Notes: generated from the letters alone by a model not told the origin. A DNA stretch of 64,000 nt from Streptomyces sp. NBC_01750 (GCF_035918095.1 NZ_CP109137.1:4590001-4654000); one strand, 5' to 3'. Positions 1 to 8,841 are shown, counted from the stretch's first letter. Made by a program: numbers and translations.

Positions 1-62
1 CTTCGCGCTGTACGCCTACCCCGGGAGACGGCCCCGTGTGCGAGCAGGCCTACTCTCCTCGG

Positions 63-605
63 ATGGACGACGCCACTTGCTTCTGCCTCCTCTGCGCCCC
101 GACGGAATGGGGCGGCCCCGTGTCGGAGGAACGCGACAACCGCATAGCCAAGAGTGTCGCGGACTTCGGCTGGCACGTCATGGGCGTGGCCGGCGGTGAT
201 GCCCCCGGCGATTGGGGCTACTCCATCGGTCTCTGGCACACACTGCGTAGTCCCGAGGTAAGCGTGTTCGGCCTGCCATCGCAAACCGCGATGCGCGTGG
301 CGAACGCCGCTGGGGCAGCGATACGGGATGGCAACCCACTCGAGCCCGACCAGCGCCGGGGAGACGTCCTCAACGGCTACGACGTGGCCGTCCGGCCCGT
401 GCATCCCAGCTGGTACCACGACTTCTTCGGCGCAGGCATCGACTTCTACCAGACCCCGCCACTGCCAATCACGCAGCTGTTCTGGCCGGACAAGGCCGGG
501 CGGTTCCCCTGGGATGAGGGAGCAGACGAGCGCTGCCGCACGGGCCAACCGCTGCTCTGGATTCCAAAAGACGAGACCACCGGTCCATGGACCGAAGTCG
601 CGTGA
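63..605 (+). CDS. DUF4262 family protein
   Basis: A 180-residue soluble protein matching the DUF4262 family, whose biochemical role is not known. A CFCLLC cysteine cluster sits at residues 6-11, and the family core begins near residue 35 with FGWHVMGVAG followed by WGYSIGLWHT, then a HPSWYHDFF segment near 120. ATG 63 was preferred over GTG 36 because it begins just before the cysteine cluster; neither has a strong ribosome-binding site. It has no co-directional partner close by. Many DUF4262 genes lie in accessory DNA, which fits the other unrecognised genes beside it, but no function can be inferred here. Confidence 0.75.
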   Translation: MDDATCFCLLCAPTEWGGPVSEERDNRIAKSVADFGWHVMGVAGGDAPGDWGYSIGLWHTLRSPEVSVFGLPSQTAMRVANAAGAAIRDGNPLEPDQRRGDVLNGYDVAVRPVHPSWYHDFFGAGIDFYQTPPLPITQLFWPDKAGRFPWDEGADERCRTGQPLLWIPKDETTGPWTEVA

Positions 606-693
606 GTTCGGTGGGCCGGGGCACGGCAGCATGCTGAGTGGAGCAACTCCCCCTGGAGTGTCCTGCCCGTAGTACGCAAGTCTGGCGAGCCGC

Positions 694-1008
694 TCATTCC
701 GTCGAAGGAAGCGCTCTGACCTGCGGCTCTTCTCCGGTCGGCCGTTGGTACCCACACTCCAACGCGGTGCCACCTTCGTCAACCACCTCATAGCCGACGA
801 TCACCTTGCAGGGGTCACCGTCCTCATAGAGCCAGACGGTGATGTGGTCAGCCGCGAGGACGACGGAGAACTGAACATCGATTCCGTCGGCAGCGGGTGC
901 GACGGTGAAGACTTCCCCAGGCTGCAGCCAGAAGTCTTCGCCATACGGCTCGATGAAGAGGCTGACGAGATCCGCACCTGCGTTCTGAACTGGAAGCCTG
1001 TTCTTCAT
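694..1008 (-). CDS. Hypothetical protein, 104 residues
   Basis: Not recognised. The frame encodes a small acidic soluble protein with alternating hydrophobic strands (for example SVVLAADHITVWLY near the middle), suggesting a mostly beta fold; there is no signal peptide or membrane segment. The start at 1008 (MKNRLPVQN) is preferred because the 32 residues upstream are low-complexity Gly/Pro/Ala and look non-coding. It stands alone, convergent with the DUF4262 gene. Third-position GC is lower than in the core genes of the window, consistent with accessory DNA. It could be a small immunity-like or phage-derived protein, but nothing in the sequence decides this. Confidence 0.5.
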   Translation of the reverse strand: MKNRLPVQNAGADLVSLFIEPYGEDFWLQPGEVFTVAPAADGIDVQFSVVLAADHITVWLYEDGDPCKVIVGYEVVDEGGTALECGYQRPTGEEPQVRALPSTE

Positions 1009-1304
1009 CCGCGCCACCCTAGAAGGAGCTGGCCACCCTGCCGCTGTGGCCCCCGGCTGTGGACCACCGCTTTGTAAGCCTGGCATCGATCTCAAAGCGG
1101 TCATGCCAGGTCAGCAGGCCCGCAGCTGAGCTGAACCTGCCAGCTGGTGTTTGCACCTTCCCGCGCCCCAACTGACCGTGAATGACCGCACGATCTGGCA
1201 CGCATCTGGCACGTAACTACGTTCGATCCCCCGTATTACCAAGTGGTAGAGTCACGCTCTTCGCCAGGCTTCCCCTGTGCGGAGTCCCTGCGGTTGGTCG
1301 TGCC

Positions 1305-2096
1305 ATGTCCGATCCTCTTAACCTCGATCCGTACACGGTGTGGCGGCACGCGATCGCCGAAGCTGACCGGGTCTTCGCATCGCCTCCCGAACTCGACCGA
1401 CCGGTGGACGGCTGCACCTATTGCACCCCGGAGTCCGAGCTGCAAATTCTCGGTGGCGATCCCGCCGCCGTACCAGATGATCTCCTCGGGCATTTCATGC
1501 GCGAAGTCGTCAGCCACTGGGACGCGGACCAATACCCCGTCCTATGGCGTCGTCTCATGCCCCGTGCGCTGCGCTATTGGGGGCCCGAGGGTCATGACAT
1601 TGATCCATCCGGGGAAATCGGTCATCTCGGCCAACACGGGGCCAAGTTCGTTGACTGGCCCGCCCCCGAACGTGCCGTGGTAGAGCAGGCCTTCCGAGCG
1701 CTGCTGGCCCTCGCCCTGGTTGATGGCACTCCCGGGGACATCGCCGAACTCGTGGAAGGAATCGCCCACGCAACGGGTGATCTGGAGCCGTGGTTGGAGC
1801 ACATCGCCGGGCTCTCAGGCTCCAAGGCGGACGCCGGCCTCGTCCGCCTCGCCTTCGACTGGGCCACCGACCTTCTCTGGGACGAGCTTCAGTTCACGTG
1901 GTGGTACGACGGCGACCCCCAGGTGATCGCTGCCTGGCTGCCCACCCAGCGCGCCCGCATCGCCACCTTCGCCACACAGCACCCGCGCTGCAAGACCGCG
2001 GCGGACGCGCTGATCGCGATCGACCGCATCCAAGCCGGTGACCATAGCCCATGGTTGTACCCGTACGGCAGGAAGTTCCTCAGGCTGGCCCCATGA
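1305..2096 (+). CDS. Hypothetical protein, 263 residues
   Basis: Not recognised. The protein is rich in Trp and acidic residues and looks mostly helical. A short cysteine pair (GCTYCTPES, near residues 36-44) follows the N-terminal helix, as in proteins that bind a metal through CxxC. No signal peptide or membrane segment is visible. ATG 1305 was chosen because the 41 upstream in-frame residues (from GTG/ATG-like codons at 1182) are basic and atypical. It is a lone plus-strand gene between two unrecognised minus-strand genes. The same architecture, a CxxC start and a helical body, occurs in orphan actinomycete proteins of unknown role. Confidence 0.6.
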   Translation: MSDPLNLDPYTVWRHAIAEADRVFASPPELDRPVDGCTYCTPESELQILGGDPAAVPDDLLGHFMREVVSHWDADQYPVLWRRLMPRALRYWGPEGHDIDPSGEIGHLGQHGAKFVDWPAPERAVVEQAFRALLALALVDGTPGDIAELVEGIAHATGDLEPWLEHIAGLSGSKADAGLVRLAFDWATDLLWDELQFTWWYDGDPQVIAAWLPTQRARIATFATQHPRCKTAADALIAIDRIQAGDHSPWLYPYGRKFLRLAP

Positions 2097-2455
2097 CCAG
2101 ACCGGTCGATGTTTCGGCAGCACAGACGACATCGGCCTCGCGTACCCCCGCTTTAGGAGCGTGGTGGGGCGAGTCGTGCCCTGACCTGCGGTATGCCAAC
2201 GTCGGCGAATCCTGCCCGTTGCCCCTGTCAGCCACTGCAGTTCCCCGTGAGTCCCCGCCTGATCTGGCGCGGTTGTGGCACGGGGAACATCTGATCCGTA
2301 GCTCTAGCCGGATAGGTCAGCGACGGTCATTCCGGCCACTACGAGGCCCCGGAGGGACGGGAGCGGACGGGGGCGCGGATGCTGGGGTTGCGGTACCGGC
2401 CTGCTGCACAACGACCAGAGGTCGACCAGCCTACGGGCACCCCGCCAGGTCACAC
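2097..2455. other. Gene-free interval
   Basis: No convincing gene was found in these 359 bases. Open frames exist on the plus strand (for example through 2051-2656) but their translations are Pro/Arg/Gly-rich and overlap real genes antisense, so they look like chance frames in GC-rich DNA. No hairpin terminator or tRNA-like sequence was recognised. Confidence 0.5.
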
Positions 2456-2869
2456 TCAGCCCCCGTCGGGCCAGCCGCCGGGTCCGTCTGTGCGGATGAG
2501 GATCCCGGGGTCGTCCGGATCAACCTCACCCGTGAAGTGGCTCGGCCAGAACGCCCGGCGGGTGCGCGGCAGAGGTATCTCCACGAGTCGGCCGTCGTGG
2601 ATCATCCACAGGCCAAAGCACTCGTCCTCCTCGTCGTGAACCAGCACCTGTACTGAGTGTGGTGATTTCCAGGGCAACGACTCAAGGTGTTCCAGCAATC
2701 CGAGCCATCTGGACCGCCGCACGAACTCAATGGCCCAGCCGCCGAACATGCCATGTCCGATATCGTTGAAACATCCTGACCACTTTCGACTGTCGTCTGG
2801 CTGGGTCAGCGGCTCCATGGTCTCTTCTTCGTTACTGGCCAGCACGATGACTTCGGCAAATCTGCTCAT
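2456..2869 (-). CDS. Hypothetical protein, 137 residues
   Basis: Not recognised. A soluble acidic protein starting MSRFAEVIVLASNEEE, with aromatic clusters (GMFGGWAIEF, KSPHSVQVLVHDEEDE) and strand-like segments that could form a small alpha/beta fold. ATG 2869 is preferred; an upstream ATG at 2905 would add only 12 residues. It is the last gene before the junction at about 3110 where the potassium-channel gene is interrupted. No export signal is seen. It might be one of the small immunity-like proteins that commonly sit in accessory islands, but this is only a guess from size and context. Confidence 0.55.
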   Translation of the reverse strand: MSRFAEVIVLASNEEETMEPLTQPDDSRKWSGCFNDIGHGMFGGWAIEFVRRSRWLGLLEHLESLPWKSPHSVQVLVHDEEDECFGLWMIHDGRLVEIPLPRTRRAFWPSHFTGEVDPDDPGILIRTDGPGGWPDGG

Positions 2870-2984
2870 GAGGGAGTATCGCCAGCGGTTGGGCAGGACG
2901 GGCAACCGAGTTCTTTGCCTGGGTGATGTCCCGCCCGGTTAAGGGGCGGAATCCCTTCTTGGTCCCTGTGGTGTCGGTAGCGTC

Positions 2985-3797
2985 GTGCCCATCGGTACCG
3001 GGGCCATCGTCGGGCTCGAAGGAAAGCCGGACGAGACCGGCCCAGTTCTGGCCTTCAAGATCGCCCCAGCGTGCCCGCTTCACGAGATCGTCGCTCGTGT
3101 TCTTAGGTTACTTTCGGGAAAGCGCTGGAGGCTTCGCTTGCGTGAGCACACGGTCATCGTCGGCTTCGGCACCAAGGGCCGGTCCGCGATTCAGACGCTG
3201 ACCGCCACGGGTCTGAAGAAGGAACAGGTCATCGTCGTCGACCCCAGCACCAAGGTGATCGAGGCCGCCAATGCCGAGGGCTATGTGGGGGTGATCGGCG
3301 ATGCGACCCGCAGCGATGTGCTGATCCGCGCCGAGGTGCAGAAGGCACGTCAGATCGTCATCGCGACGCAGCGGGACGACACCGCGGTTCTGGTCTCGCT
3401 GACCGCGCGCCAGCTCAACCGGGGTGCGAAGATCGTCGCCGCGGTGCGCGAGGAGGAGAACGCGCCGCTGTTGCGTCAGTCAGGCGCGGATGCGGTGATC
3501 ACCAGCGCGAGCGCGGCCGGCCGGCTGCTGGGACTGTCCGTGCTCAGCCCCAGCGCGGGAACGGTGATGGAGGACCTGATCCAGCAGGGCAGCGGCCTTG
3601 ACCTCATCGAACGGCCGGTGACAAAGGCCGAGGTGGGCCGCAGTGTGCGGGAGACCGACGATCTGGTGGTGAGCGTGCTGCGCGGGCACCGCCTGATCGG
3701 ATACGACGACCCGGCGGCGAGTCCGCTGCAGCTGACGGATCGCCTGATCACGATCGTGCGTGCGTCGAACGTCCAGCCCCTCACCACCTCTGAGTAG
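2985..3797 (+). CDS. TrkA-N (RCK) protein, 5'-truncated potassium channel
   Basis: The last ~225 residues are a canonical NAD-binding TrkA-N plus TrkA-C module of the bacterial two-helix K+ channel family: the Rossmann glycine motif VGFGTKGRS, then VVDPSTK at the end of strand 2, IGDATRSD, and ITSASAAGRL before the C-terminal domain. In intact Streptomyces homologues this module follows two membrane helices and a TVGYGD-like filter, about 110 residues that are absent here. Homology begins at about position 3122 (KRWRLRLREHTV); residues encoded by 2985-3110 do not resemble the family and have no membrane helix. GTG 2985 is merely the first usable start and lacks a clear ribosome-binding site. 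The product, if made, could be a soluble RCK-like protein; a decayed gene is more likely. Confidence 0.75.
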   Translation: MPIGTGAIVGLEGKPDETGPVLAFKIAPACPLHEIVARVLRLLSGKRWRLRLREHTVIVGFGTKGRSAIQTLTATGLKKEQVIVVDPSTKVIEAANAEGYVGVIGDATRSDVLIRAEVQKARQIVIATQRDDTAVLVSLTARQLNRGAKIVAAVREEENAPLLRQSGADAVITSASAAGRLLGLSVLSPSAGTVMEDLIQQGSGLDLIERPVTKAEVGRSVRETDDLVVSVLRGHRLIGYDDPAASPLQLTDRLITIVRASNVQPLTTSE

Positions 3798-3823
3798 GCC
3801 CACTCCGGAGTAGCCTCGCGGCC

Positions 3824-4813
3824 ATGCATTCGATCACGATTCCCGAACCTGGTGGCCCCGAAGCGCTTGTGTGGGCCGAGGTGCCCGATCCCGTACCCGG
3901 CGAGGGAGAAGTCCTCGTCGAGGTCGTCGCGAGCGCCGTCAACCGTGCCGATCTGTTGCAGCGCCAGGGCTTCTACGATCCGCCCCCCGGCTCGTCCCCG
4001 TACCCCGGCCTCGAGTGCTCGGGCCGGATCACGGAGCTCGGGCCAGGCGTCTCGGGGTGGGCCGTGGGCGACGAGGTGTGCGCGCTGCTGGCGGGTGGCG
4101 GTTACGCGGAGAAGGTCGCCGTGCCGGCGGGGCAGCTGCTGCCGGTGCCGAAGGGGCTCGATCTTGTCACGGCCGCGGCGTTGCCCGAGGTGACGTGCAC
4201 GGTGTGGTCGAACGTCTTCATGATCGCGCACTTGCGGCCGGGTGAGACGCTGCTGGTCCAGGGTGGTGCGAGCGGTATCGGCACGATGGCGATCCAGCTC
4301 GCGAAGGCGGTGGGTGCGCGGGTGGCCGTCACCGCGGGTGGGCCCGAGAAGCTGGCGCGCTGTGCGGAGCTGGGCGCGGACATCCTGATCGACTACCGCG
4401 AGCAGGACTTCGTTGAGGAACTGCGGAAGGCGACTGACGGGGCGGGCGCGGACGTCATCCTCGACATCGTCGGCGCGAAGTATCTGGACCGGAATGTGAA
4501 GGCGCTGGCGGTCAACGGCCGCCTTGCCGTGATCGGCCTGCAGGGTGGCGTCAAGGGCGAGCTGAACCTGGCGACGCTGCTCGGCAAGAGGGCCGCCATC
4601 ACGGCGACGTCGTTGCGGGCCCGCCCGCTCGGCGAGAAGGCGTCGATCGTGGCGGCCGTACGGGAGCATGTATGGCCCCTGATCGAGGGCGGCCGGGTCC
4701 GTCCGGTGGTGGACCGCACGGTTCCGATGCCGGACGCGGCGGAGGCGCACAGGGTGCTCGAGTCGGGCGCGAATGTCGGCAAGGTGCTGCTGGTGGCGCC
4801 TGCGGCGGGCTGA
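3824..4813 (+). CDS. NAD(P)H-quinone oxidoreductase (PIG3-type, MDR superfamily)
   Basis: Zinc-free medium-chain dehydrogenase/reductase of the quinone oxidoreductase/PIG3 group, 329 residues, cytosolic; it is expected to reduce quinones or enones with NADPH. The N-terminal GroES-like domain holds VNRADLLQRQGFYDPPPG and YPGLECSG (about residues 40-70). The Rossmann domain has the dinucleotide motif GGASGIGTMAIQLAK near residue 147 and SLRARP near the C-terminus, a feature of this subgroup. The ATG lies 26 bases after the stop of the TrkA-N gene, so the two may be co-transcribed. A 10-bp hairpin follows the stop. Confidence 0.9.
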   Translation: MHSITIPEPGGPEALVWAEVPDPVPGEGEVLVEVVASAVNRADLLQRQGFYDPPPGSSPYPGLECSGRITELGPGVSGWAVGDEVCALLAGGGYAEKVAVPAGQLLPVPKGLDLVTAAALPEVTCTVWSNVFMIAHLRPGETLLVQGGASGIGTMAIQLAKAVGARVAVTAGGPEKLARCAELGADILIDYREQDFVEELRKATDGAGADVILDIVGAKYLDRNVKALAVNGRLAVIGLQGGVKGELNLATLLGKRAAITATSLRARPLGEKASIVAAVREHVWPLIEGGRVRPVVDRTVPMPDAAEAHRVLESGANVGKVLLVAPAAG

Positions 4814-4832
4814 CCCGACCCGCCCCGCCCTT

Positions 4833-4855
4833 GTGGGGGTACGAGGTACCCCCAC
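4833..4855 (+). terminator. Hairpin after quinone oxidoreductase gene
   Basis: A perfect 10-bp inverted repeat (GTGGGGGTAC / GTACCCCCAC) with a 3-base loop lies 19 bases after the oxidoreductase stop. There is no long T tract, as is usual in this GC-rich genome. Confidence 0.55.
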
Positions 4856-5037
4856 GCCCCCGGCGGGGTCTGAAAGCCGCCGCGGCGGCTTCACCGCACG
4901 GGCGGTGGCGATAGGTCGCCGCGGGTGGGGCGGTCGCGTCCGATCAGTCCCGCCCTGGGGCGGGCAAGGCGTCGGTCGGCTGCCCGGTGTACCAGGCACG
5001 GGTGTGGGTGTGGCGTAGACCCCGGCCGGCGTCGACC

Positions 5038-5079
5038 GGCGGTGGCGGTGGCGGTGGCGGTGGCGGTGGCGGTGGCGGT
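5038..5079 (+). repeat. (GGTGGC)n hexanucleotide microsatellite
   Basis: About seven near-perfect copies of the unit GGTGGC lie in the middle of an approximately 400-base non-coding interval (4856-5260). The interval has no convincing gene: frames crossing it translate to poly-Gly or Arg/Pro-rich text. Copy number is likely to vary between strains by slippage. Confidence 0.8.
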
Positions 5080-5260
5080 AAGAGTCTCGGGCGACCGCGA
5101 CCGGCGGTGGCGCTGTCTCGGGCGCGGGCCGAGAAGGTGCGGCTTCGCCGCACGGTGCGGGCGCGGTGGTTCGTGCGGGCACGGCGGCTTCGGGGTGCCG
5201 CGTCGCACCCGGCCGCCCCGGCCGGCGCCGTGCCCCTTCCACCGACGCGGGCACACAGAT

Positions 5261-5290
5261 GTGTGGGGGGTGCCGAAGCACCCCCCACAC
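5261..5290. terminator. 13-bp GC hairpin
   Basis: A perfect inverted repeat (GTGTGGGGGGTGC / GCACCCCCCACAC) with a CGAA loop. It lies beyond the 3' end of the minus-strand bpa gene and separates bpa from the repeat-containing gap, so it probably acts as a terminator. Confidence 0.5.
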
Positions 5291-5319
5291 CTGAGTCATG
5301 CAACAGCAGCGTCGCGGCC

Positions 5320-5340
5320 TGTAGGGCCGGCGGCCCTACA
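5320..5340. terminator. Hairpin overlapping the bpa stop codon
   Basis: TGTAGGGCCG is followed after one base by its complement CGGCCCTACA. The repeat overlaps the last codon of the minus-strand bpa gene, so it is a plausible part of a compound terminator with the stronger hairpin at 5261-5290. Confidence 0.4.
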
Positions 5341-5878
5341 GGTAGGGTCCCGAGCGGATCGCGCCGTGGGGGCCCTCTTCCTCCGACTCGTGGAGGGCGC
5401 CGGGCGGGAGGGCGCGGCGCATCTGTTCGAGTTGGGCGCGGGCGGCCATTTGCTGGGCGAACAGCGCCGTCTGGATTCCGTGGAAGAGACCCTCGAGCCA
5501 GCCCACCAACTGTGCCTGCGCAATGCGCAGTTCAGCCTCGGAGGGGATCGCCTCGTCGGTGAAGGGGAGGCTGAGGCGTTCGAGTTCCTCGACAAGCTCC
5601 GGGGCGAGGCCGTCTTCCAGCTCCTTCACGGAGCTGTGGTGGATTTCTTTGAGCCGGACCCGGCTCGCCTCGTCCAGAGGAGCTGCCCTGACTTCCTCCA
5701 GCAGCTGCTTGATCATGCTTCCGATGCGCATGACCTTCGCAGGCTGTTCGACCATCTCTGTCACCGGGACCTCGCGCGACTCGTCGTCACTGTCACCGCC
5801 GCCGAGAGCCATGCCGTCCTGTCCCACGACAAAGACGTGGGGGCTCTCCTGCGACCGTTCATTCCTCGGCATCTCCAT
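5336..5878 (-). CDS. bpa: Bacterial proteasome activator (Bpa/PafE family)
   Basis: A 180-residue cytosolic protein of the Bpa/PafE family (formerly DUF2587). In mycobacteria this protein forms a ring that docks on the 20S proteasome and opens it without ATP. A disordered acidic N-terminus (residues 1-45) precedes a helical bundle containing MRIGSMIKQLLEEVRAAPLD and VGWLEGLFHGIQ. The C-terminus ends in GPYL, close to the GQYL tail that inserts into the proteasome in Mycobacterium tuberculosis, so docking is likely conserved. The MEMPRNE start at 5878 is preferred; an ATG at 5896 is an alternative. It is monocistronic, isolated by hairpins on both sides. No proteasome genes are in the window. 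Confidence 0.9.
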   Translation of the reverse strand: MEMPRNERSQESPHVFVVGQDGMALGGGDSDDESREVPVTEMVEQPAKVMRIGSMIKQLLEEVRAAPLDEASRVRLKEIHHSSVKELEDGLAPELVEELERLSLPFTDEAIPSEAELRIAQAQLVGWLEGLFHGIQTALFAQQMAARAQLEQMRRALPPGALHESEEEGPHGAIRSGPYL

Positions 5879-5915
5879 GCCGCCATTCTCTCGCATCGGT
5901 GCCTCACCACACGGT

Positions 5916-5956
5916 GTGCCCCCGTACGAGGGTGATCTACCCTCGTACGGGGGCAC
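5916..5956. terminator. 18-bp perfect hairpin between ABC operon and bpa
   Basis: A perfect 18-base inverted repeat begins with GTGCCCCCGT and ends with ACGGGGGCAC, with the 5-base loop GATCT. It lies 20 bases beyond the stop of the minus-strand ABC permease gene and 38 bases before the bpa start, so it most likely ends the exporter transcript and insulates bpa. Confidence 0.8.
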
Positions 5957-5976
5957 AAAGCGCCTGGTTGCGCCGG

Positions 5977-8841
5977 TCAGGTCGCCTCGCGGCGGGACAG
6001 CGCCCCACGGGAGCGGGTGACCACTGCCGCCAGGAGCGCGGCGCCCAACGGAACGGCTATGAGCAGCGCGGCCAGGGTTCCCCAGGGCACGATGATCGGT
6101 ACGTACGGTGCCGAGTGGACCGAGCCGAAGCCCTGGTCCAGCGCCTCCTGGTAGAACTTCAGCTGCTGGCGCTTCTCGGCGAGCAGCAGCCCGACCGCCG
6201 GGAGCACACCCGCCGCCGAGCCGAGCAGCACACCCATCGTGGCCACCACACCGCACTGGAACCCGCTGAGCGTCCTGCGGACCCGCGGCGGCGCGCCGAC
6301 CGCGGCGAGCGTCTTCAGATCGGCCTCCGCATCGGCCTGGGCGAGTCCCGTCGCGATACCGGCCGCACCGATCGTGATCAGTCCGGCGAAGACGGTCAAC
6401 GCCAGCAGGATGATGCTGTTCTCGCTGGTGTAGCCCTCCTCGATATGGAGCTCGATGTTGGAGCCGGTCTTGTCGAGCTCTCCGTCCAGCCGCTGGCGCT
6501 GCTCGCTGCTCGGCATCTTGTCGGTGGAGTAGTACGCGCCGAGCGGGACGGTGGTCACACCGGCGGCCTTGGCCGCGCCGGCCGGCACGATCATCGAGAT
6601 GCCGTACGACTTGGGCTCACCGGTGACCTGGTGCGTGGAGAACGTCTTGATCTCGCCGGGGGTCTCCTTGCCCTTCGACGCGGCCTCGTCGGCTTTCTTG
6701 GTATCGGTGACCAGACGGATGCTGATCTTTCCCTTGGTGTCGAGGTTGCGCTTGTCGAACGAGACGATCTGCCCGGCAGCAAGTGCCTTCTCGGCCGTCG
6801 TGTCCTCGATTCCGAGCACCTTCAGCAGCTTCGCGTCGCCGACCAGCACACCGCTGTCGGCGTAGATGGAGCCCGAGCCCGAGCTCTCCTTGCAACGCCA
6901 GTCATCGCTGAGCTTGCGGCGTTCGGCCTTGCTGAATTTCGACGCAGGGTCCTCATCCGGCTTGGCCGGGTCGGTCATCCACAGTGGGCACTGGTTGGCC
7001 TTGGGCACGACGACCTCGTAGCGGCCGCAGCCCTCTTCACCGCCGTACATCGAGCAGTTGGCCTTCCCGACGGAGATTCGGTCCACGTCGGCCCGTACGT
7101 CGATCGGCAGCAGTTTCTGCACGGTGCCGCGCACCGCGGGCATGTCCCGTCCGCCGGCCTCGTCGAGCATCACGGAGACCGCGCCGTGCGGCAGGCGTGC
7201 CTCGTACTGGGCCCTGCCCTGGGCGTCGTTGCTCGCGGCGTAGGTCGCCACGGCCACCGTGCCCGCGACGGCGGCCAGTACCGCGGCCACCGCGGGAGCC
7301 GTACGGCCCCGGTTGCGTACCGCGTCACGCAGCGCGAGGCGCGGCGAGAGCGGAAGGATGCGTCCGGTCCGGCCGAAGAGGCCCACCAGGGCGGGGGTCA
7401 GCGCGACCACGCCCAGCTCGGCGATGGCGCTGCCGCCCGCGACGACCGCGGACTGGTCGGTCATCGTCGACCCGTAGAGCGCGATCGCAGCGCCCAGACC
7501 GACCGCGATCAGCCCGATCACCGGGAGTACCCGGCTGCTCTTGCGTACACCGCGACGGCCGGTGAGCGATGCGAGCACGCTCTGCCGGGAGGAGGTGATG
7601 GCCGGGACGATCGCGGCCATCAGGCCGGTGAACACGGCGAGCAGCCCGATGCCGAGCAGCTCCAGCGGCCGTACGTCGAAACTGCCGAAGCGCTTGCCCA
7701 TGTAGTCCTCGAGCAGCGGCTGCAGCACGAAGGTGAGGAGCAGGCCGAGGATGGTGCCGACCACGGCCGCGGCGAACCCGATCACCAGGCCGCCGGCGAG
7801 GACGATGGCTCGGATATGGCGCCGGTCACCGCCGTTGGCGCCGACCAGGCCGAGCTGGCGTCGCGAGCGCCGGGCGCCGACCGCGAAGGCGGGCCCTGCC
7901 AGCAGGCAGATCTCCAGCATCGCGAGCCCGACGACGGTGCCGACGGCCGCGAGGGCCGCGGCCTTGGCGGCCGTGCTCTCCTCGTAGTCGCCCCAGCCCT
8001 CTTGCTGGTAGATCGGGATCTCGGACTTGGCCGGCGGGTCGAGGGCGACGGCGCGCGAGTTGACCTTCACGCCCTTGGCGTTGGCCTGCTTGACCATGTT
8101 CCACGTGAAACCACCGGAGAGGCTCACCAGCTGTGTGGTGGTCGTTTCGGTGCCGGGCAGTCCGGACTTTTCCAGAGCCTTGTCGAGCGGGGCGAGCAGC
8201 GCGCCGGGCAGCGCGTTGACCTGGTCGGTCTTCAGCGCGTCGGGGAGCTCGTACGCACCGACGATCTTGTATTCGCGGTCGAGTCCGCGCGCTGTGAGCG
8301 TGGAGCCCACCTTCAGACCGCTGGACTCCAGGAAGTGCGTGGTCGCGGCGACCTCGTCGGCCGTCCGCGGGAGCCGACCGTGGTCGACGGCCATGATGCC
8401 CTTGGCTATCGGGTCCGAGGACTTCAACTCGCGGATCTCGGTGTTCAGCAGACCGTGCGTAGTACGCAGCTTGCCCGAACCCATGGAGTCCGTCAGGGAC
8501 TTGGCGCCGGCGGGCAGCGCCTTGTTGATATCGGTCCTGCCTTCGGGCCACGGCTTGTTCTCGAAGTCCCCCACCGGGGTGGAGCTGTTGGCGTCCGGTG
8601 TCTGCATGATGGGCAGAGTGCCGTAGCCGGGGTCCGCCAGCCGTGCGTCGGCCGCCCCCAGCGAACGCCCAAGGCTCTGCTCGGTGGAGAGTTCGGCGCT
8701 GCGCAGGGTCAGATCCGCGGCGCTCACGCCGAGGATGGGAAGGGCGATCATGGCCAGGACGAGAAAGCTGCGTCCCTTGGAGCGCCAGGCGTCGCGGCGG
8801 GCGATACGGATCGCGGCCCGCCAGGAGTGGTACCAGGTCAT
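5977..8841 (-). CDS. FtsX-type ABC transporter permease
   Basis: A 954-residue membrane protein with the layout of large actinomycete FtsX/MacB-type permeases: one N-terminal helix (about residues 26-45), a large extracytoplasmic domain, a central group of helices (about 300-560), a second extracytoplasmic domain with several cysteines, and three C-terminal helices. Such permeases do not move substrates like classical importers; they couple cytoplasmic ATP hydrolysis to extraction or export at the outer face. The start ATG 8841 shares one base with the stop of the upstream ATPase gene (TGATG), which indicates translational coupling. Upstream GTG 8844 is possible. The substrate cannot be told; the PadR gene upstream suggests induction by a toxic small molecule. 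Confidence 0.88.
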   Translation of the reverse strand: MTWYHSWRAAIRIARRDAWRSKGRSFLVLAMIALPILGVSAADLTLRSAELSTEQSLGRSLGAADARLADPGYGTLPIMQTPDANSSTPVGDFENKPWPEGRTDINKALPAGAKSLTDSMGSGKLRTTHGLLNTEIRELKSSDPIAKGIMAVDHGRLPRTADEVAATTHFLESSGLKVGSTLTARGLDREYKIVGAYELPDALKTDQVNALPGALLAPLDKALEKSGLPGTETTTTQLVSLSGGFTWNMVKQANAKGVKVNSRAVALDPPAKSEIPIYQQEGWGDYEESTAAKAAALAAVGTVVGLAMLEICLLAGPAFAVGARRSRRQLGLVGANGGDRRHIRAIVLAGGLVIGFAAAVVGTILGLLLTFVLQPLLEDYMGKRFGSFDVRPLELLGIGLLAVFTGLMAAIVPAITSSRQSVLASLTGRRGVRKSSRVLPVIGLIAVGLGAAIALYGSTMTDQSAVVAGGSAIAELGVVALTPALVGLFGRTGRILPLSPRLALRDAVRNRGRTAPAVAAVLAAVAGTVAVATYAASNDAQGRAQYEARLPHGAVSVMLDEAGGRDMPAVRGTVQKLLPIDVRADVDRISVGKANCSMYGGEEGCGRYEVVVPKANQCPLWMTDPAKPDEDPASKFSKAERRKLSDDWRCKESSGSGSIYADSGVLVGDAKLLKVLGIEDTTAEKALAAGQIVSFDKRNLDTKGKISIRLVTDTKKADEAASKGKETPGEIKTFSTHQVTGEPKSYGISMIVPAGAAKAAGVTTVPLGAYYSTDKMPSSEQRQRLDGELDKTGSNIELHIEEGYTSENSIILLALTVFAGLITIGAAGIATGLAQADAEADLKTLAAVGAPPRVRRTLSGFQCGVVATMGVLLGSAAGVLPAVGLLLAEKRQQLKFYQEALDQGFGSVHSAPYVPIIVPWGTLAALLIAVPLGAALLAAVVTRSRGALSRREAT

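Noticed and set aside
2051..2656. 201-codon plus-strand frame
   Set aside because: Overlaps the ends of two better genes and is Pro/Arg/Gly-rich with no recognisable family.
3476..5299. 607-codon minus-strand frame
   Set aside because: It lies antisense to the TrkA-N and quinone oxidoreductase genes, and its translation is Arg/Pro/His-rich without any family motif.
4925..5935. Long frames with poly-Gly or Arg/Pro runs across the microsatellite
   Set aside because: They are artefacts of the GGTGGC repeat and GC bias and overlap bpa on the other strand.
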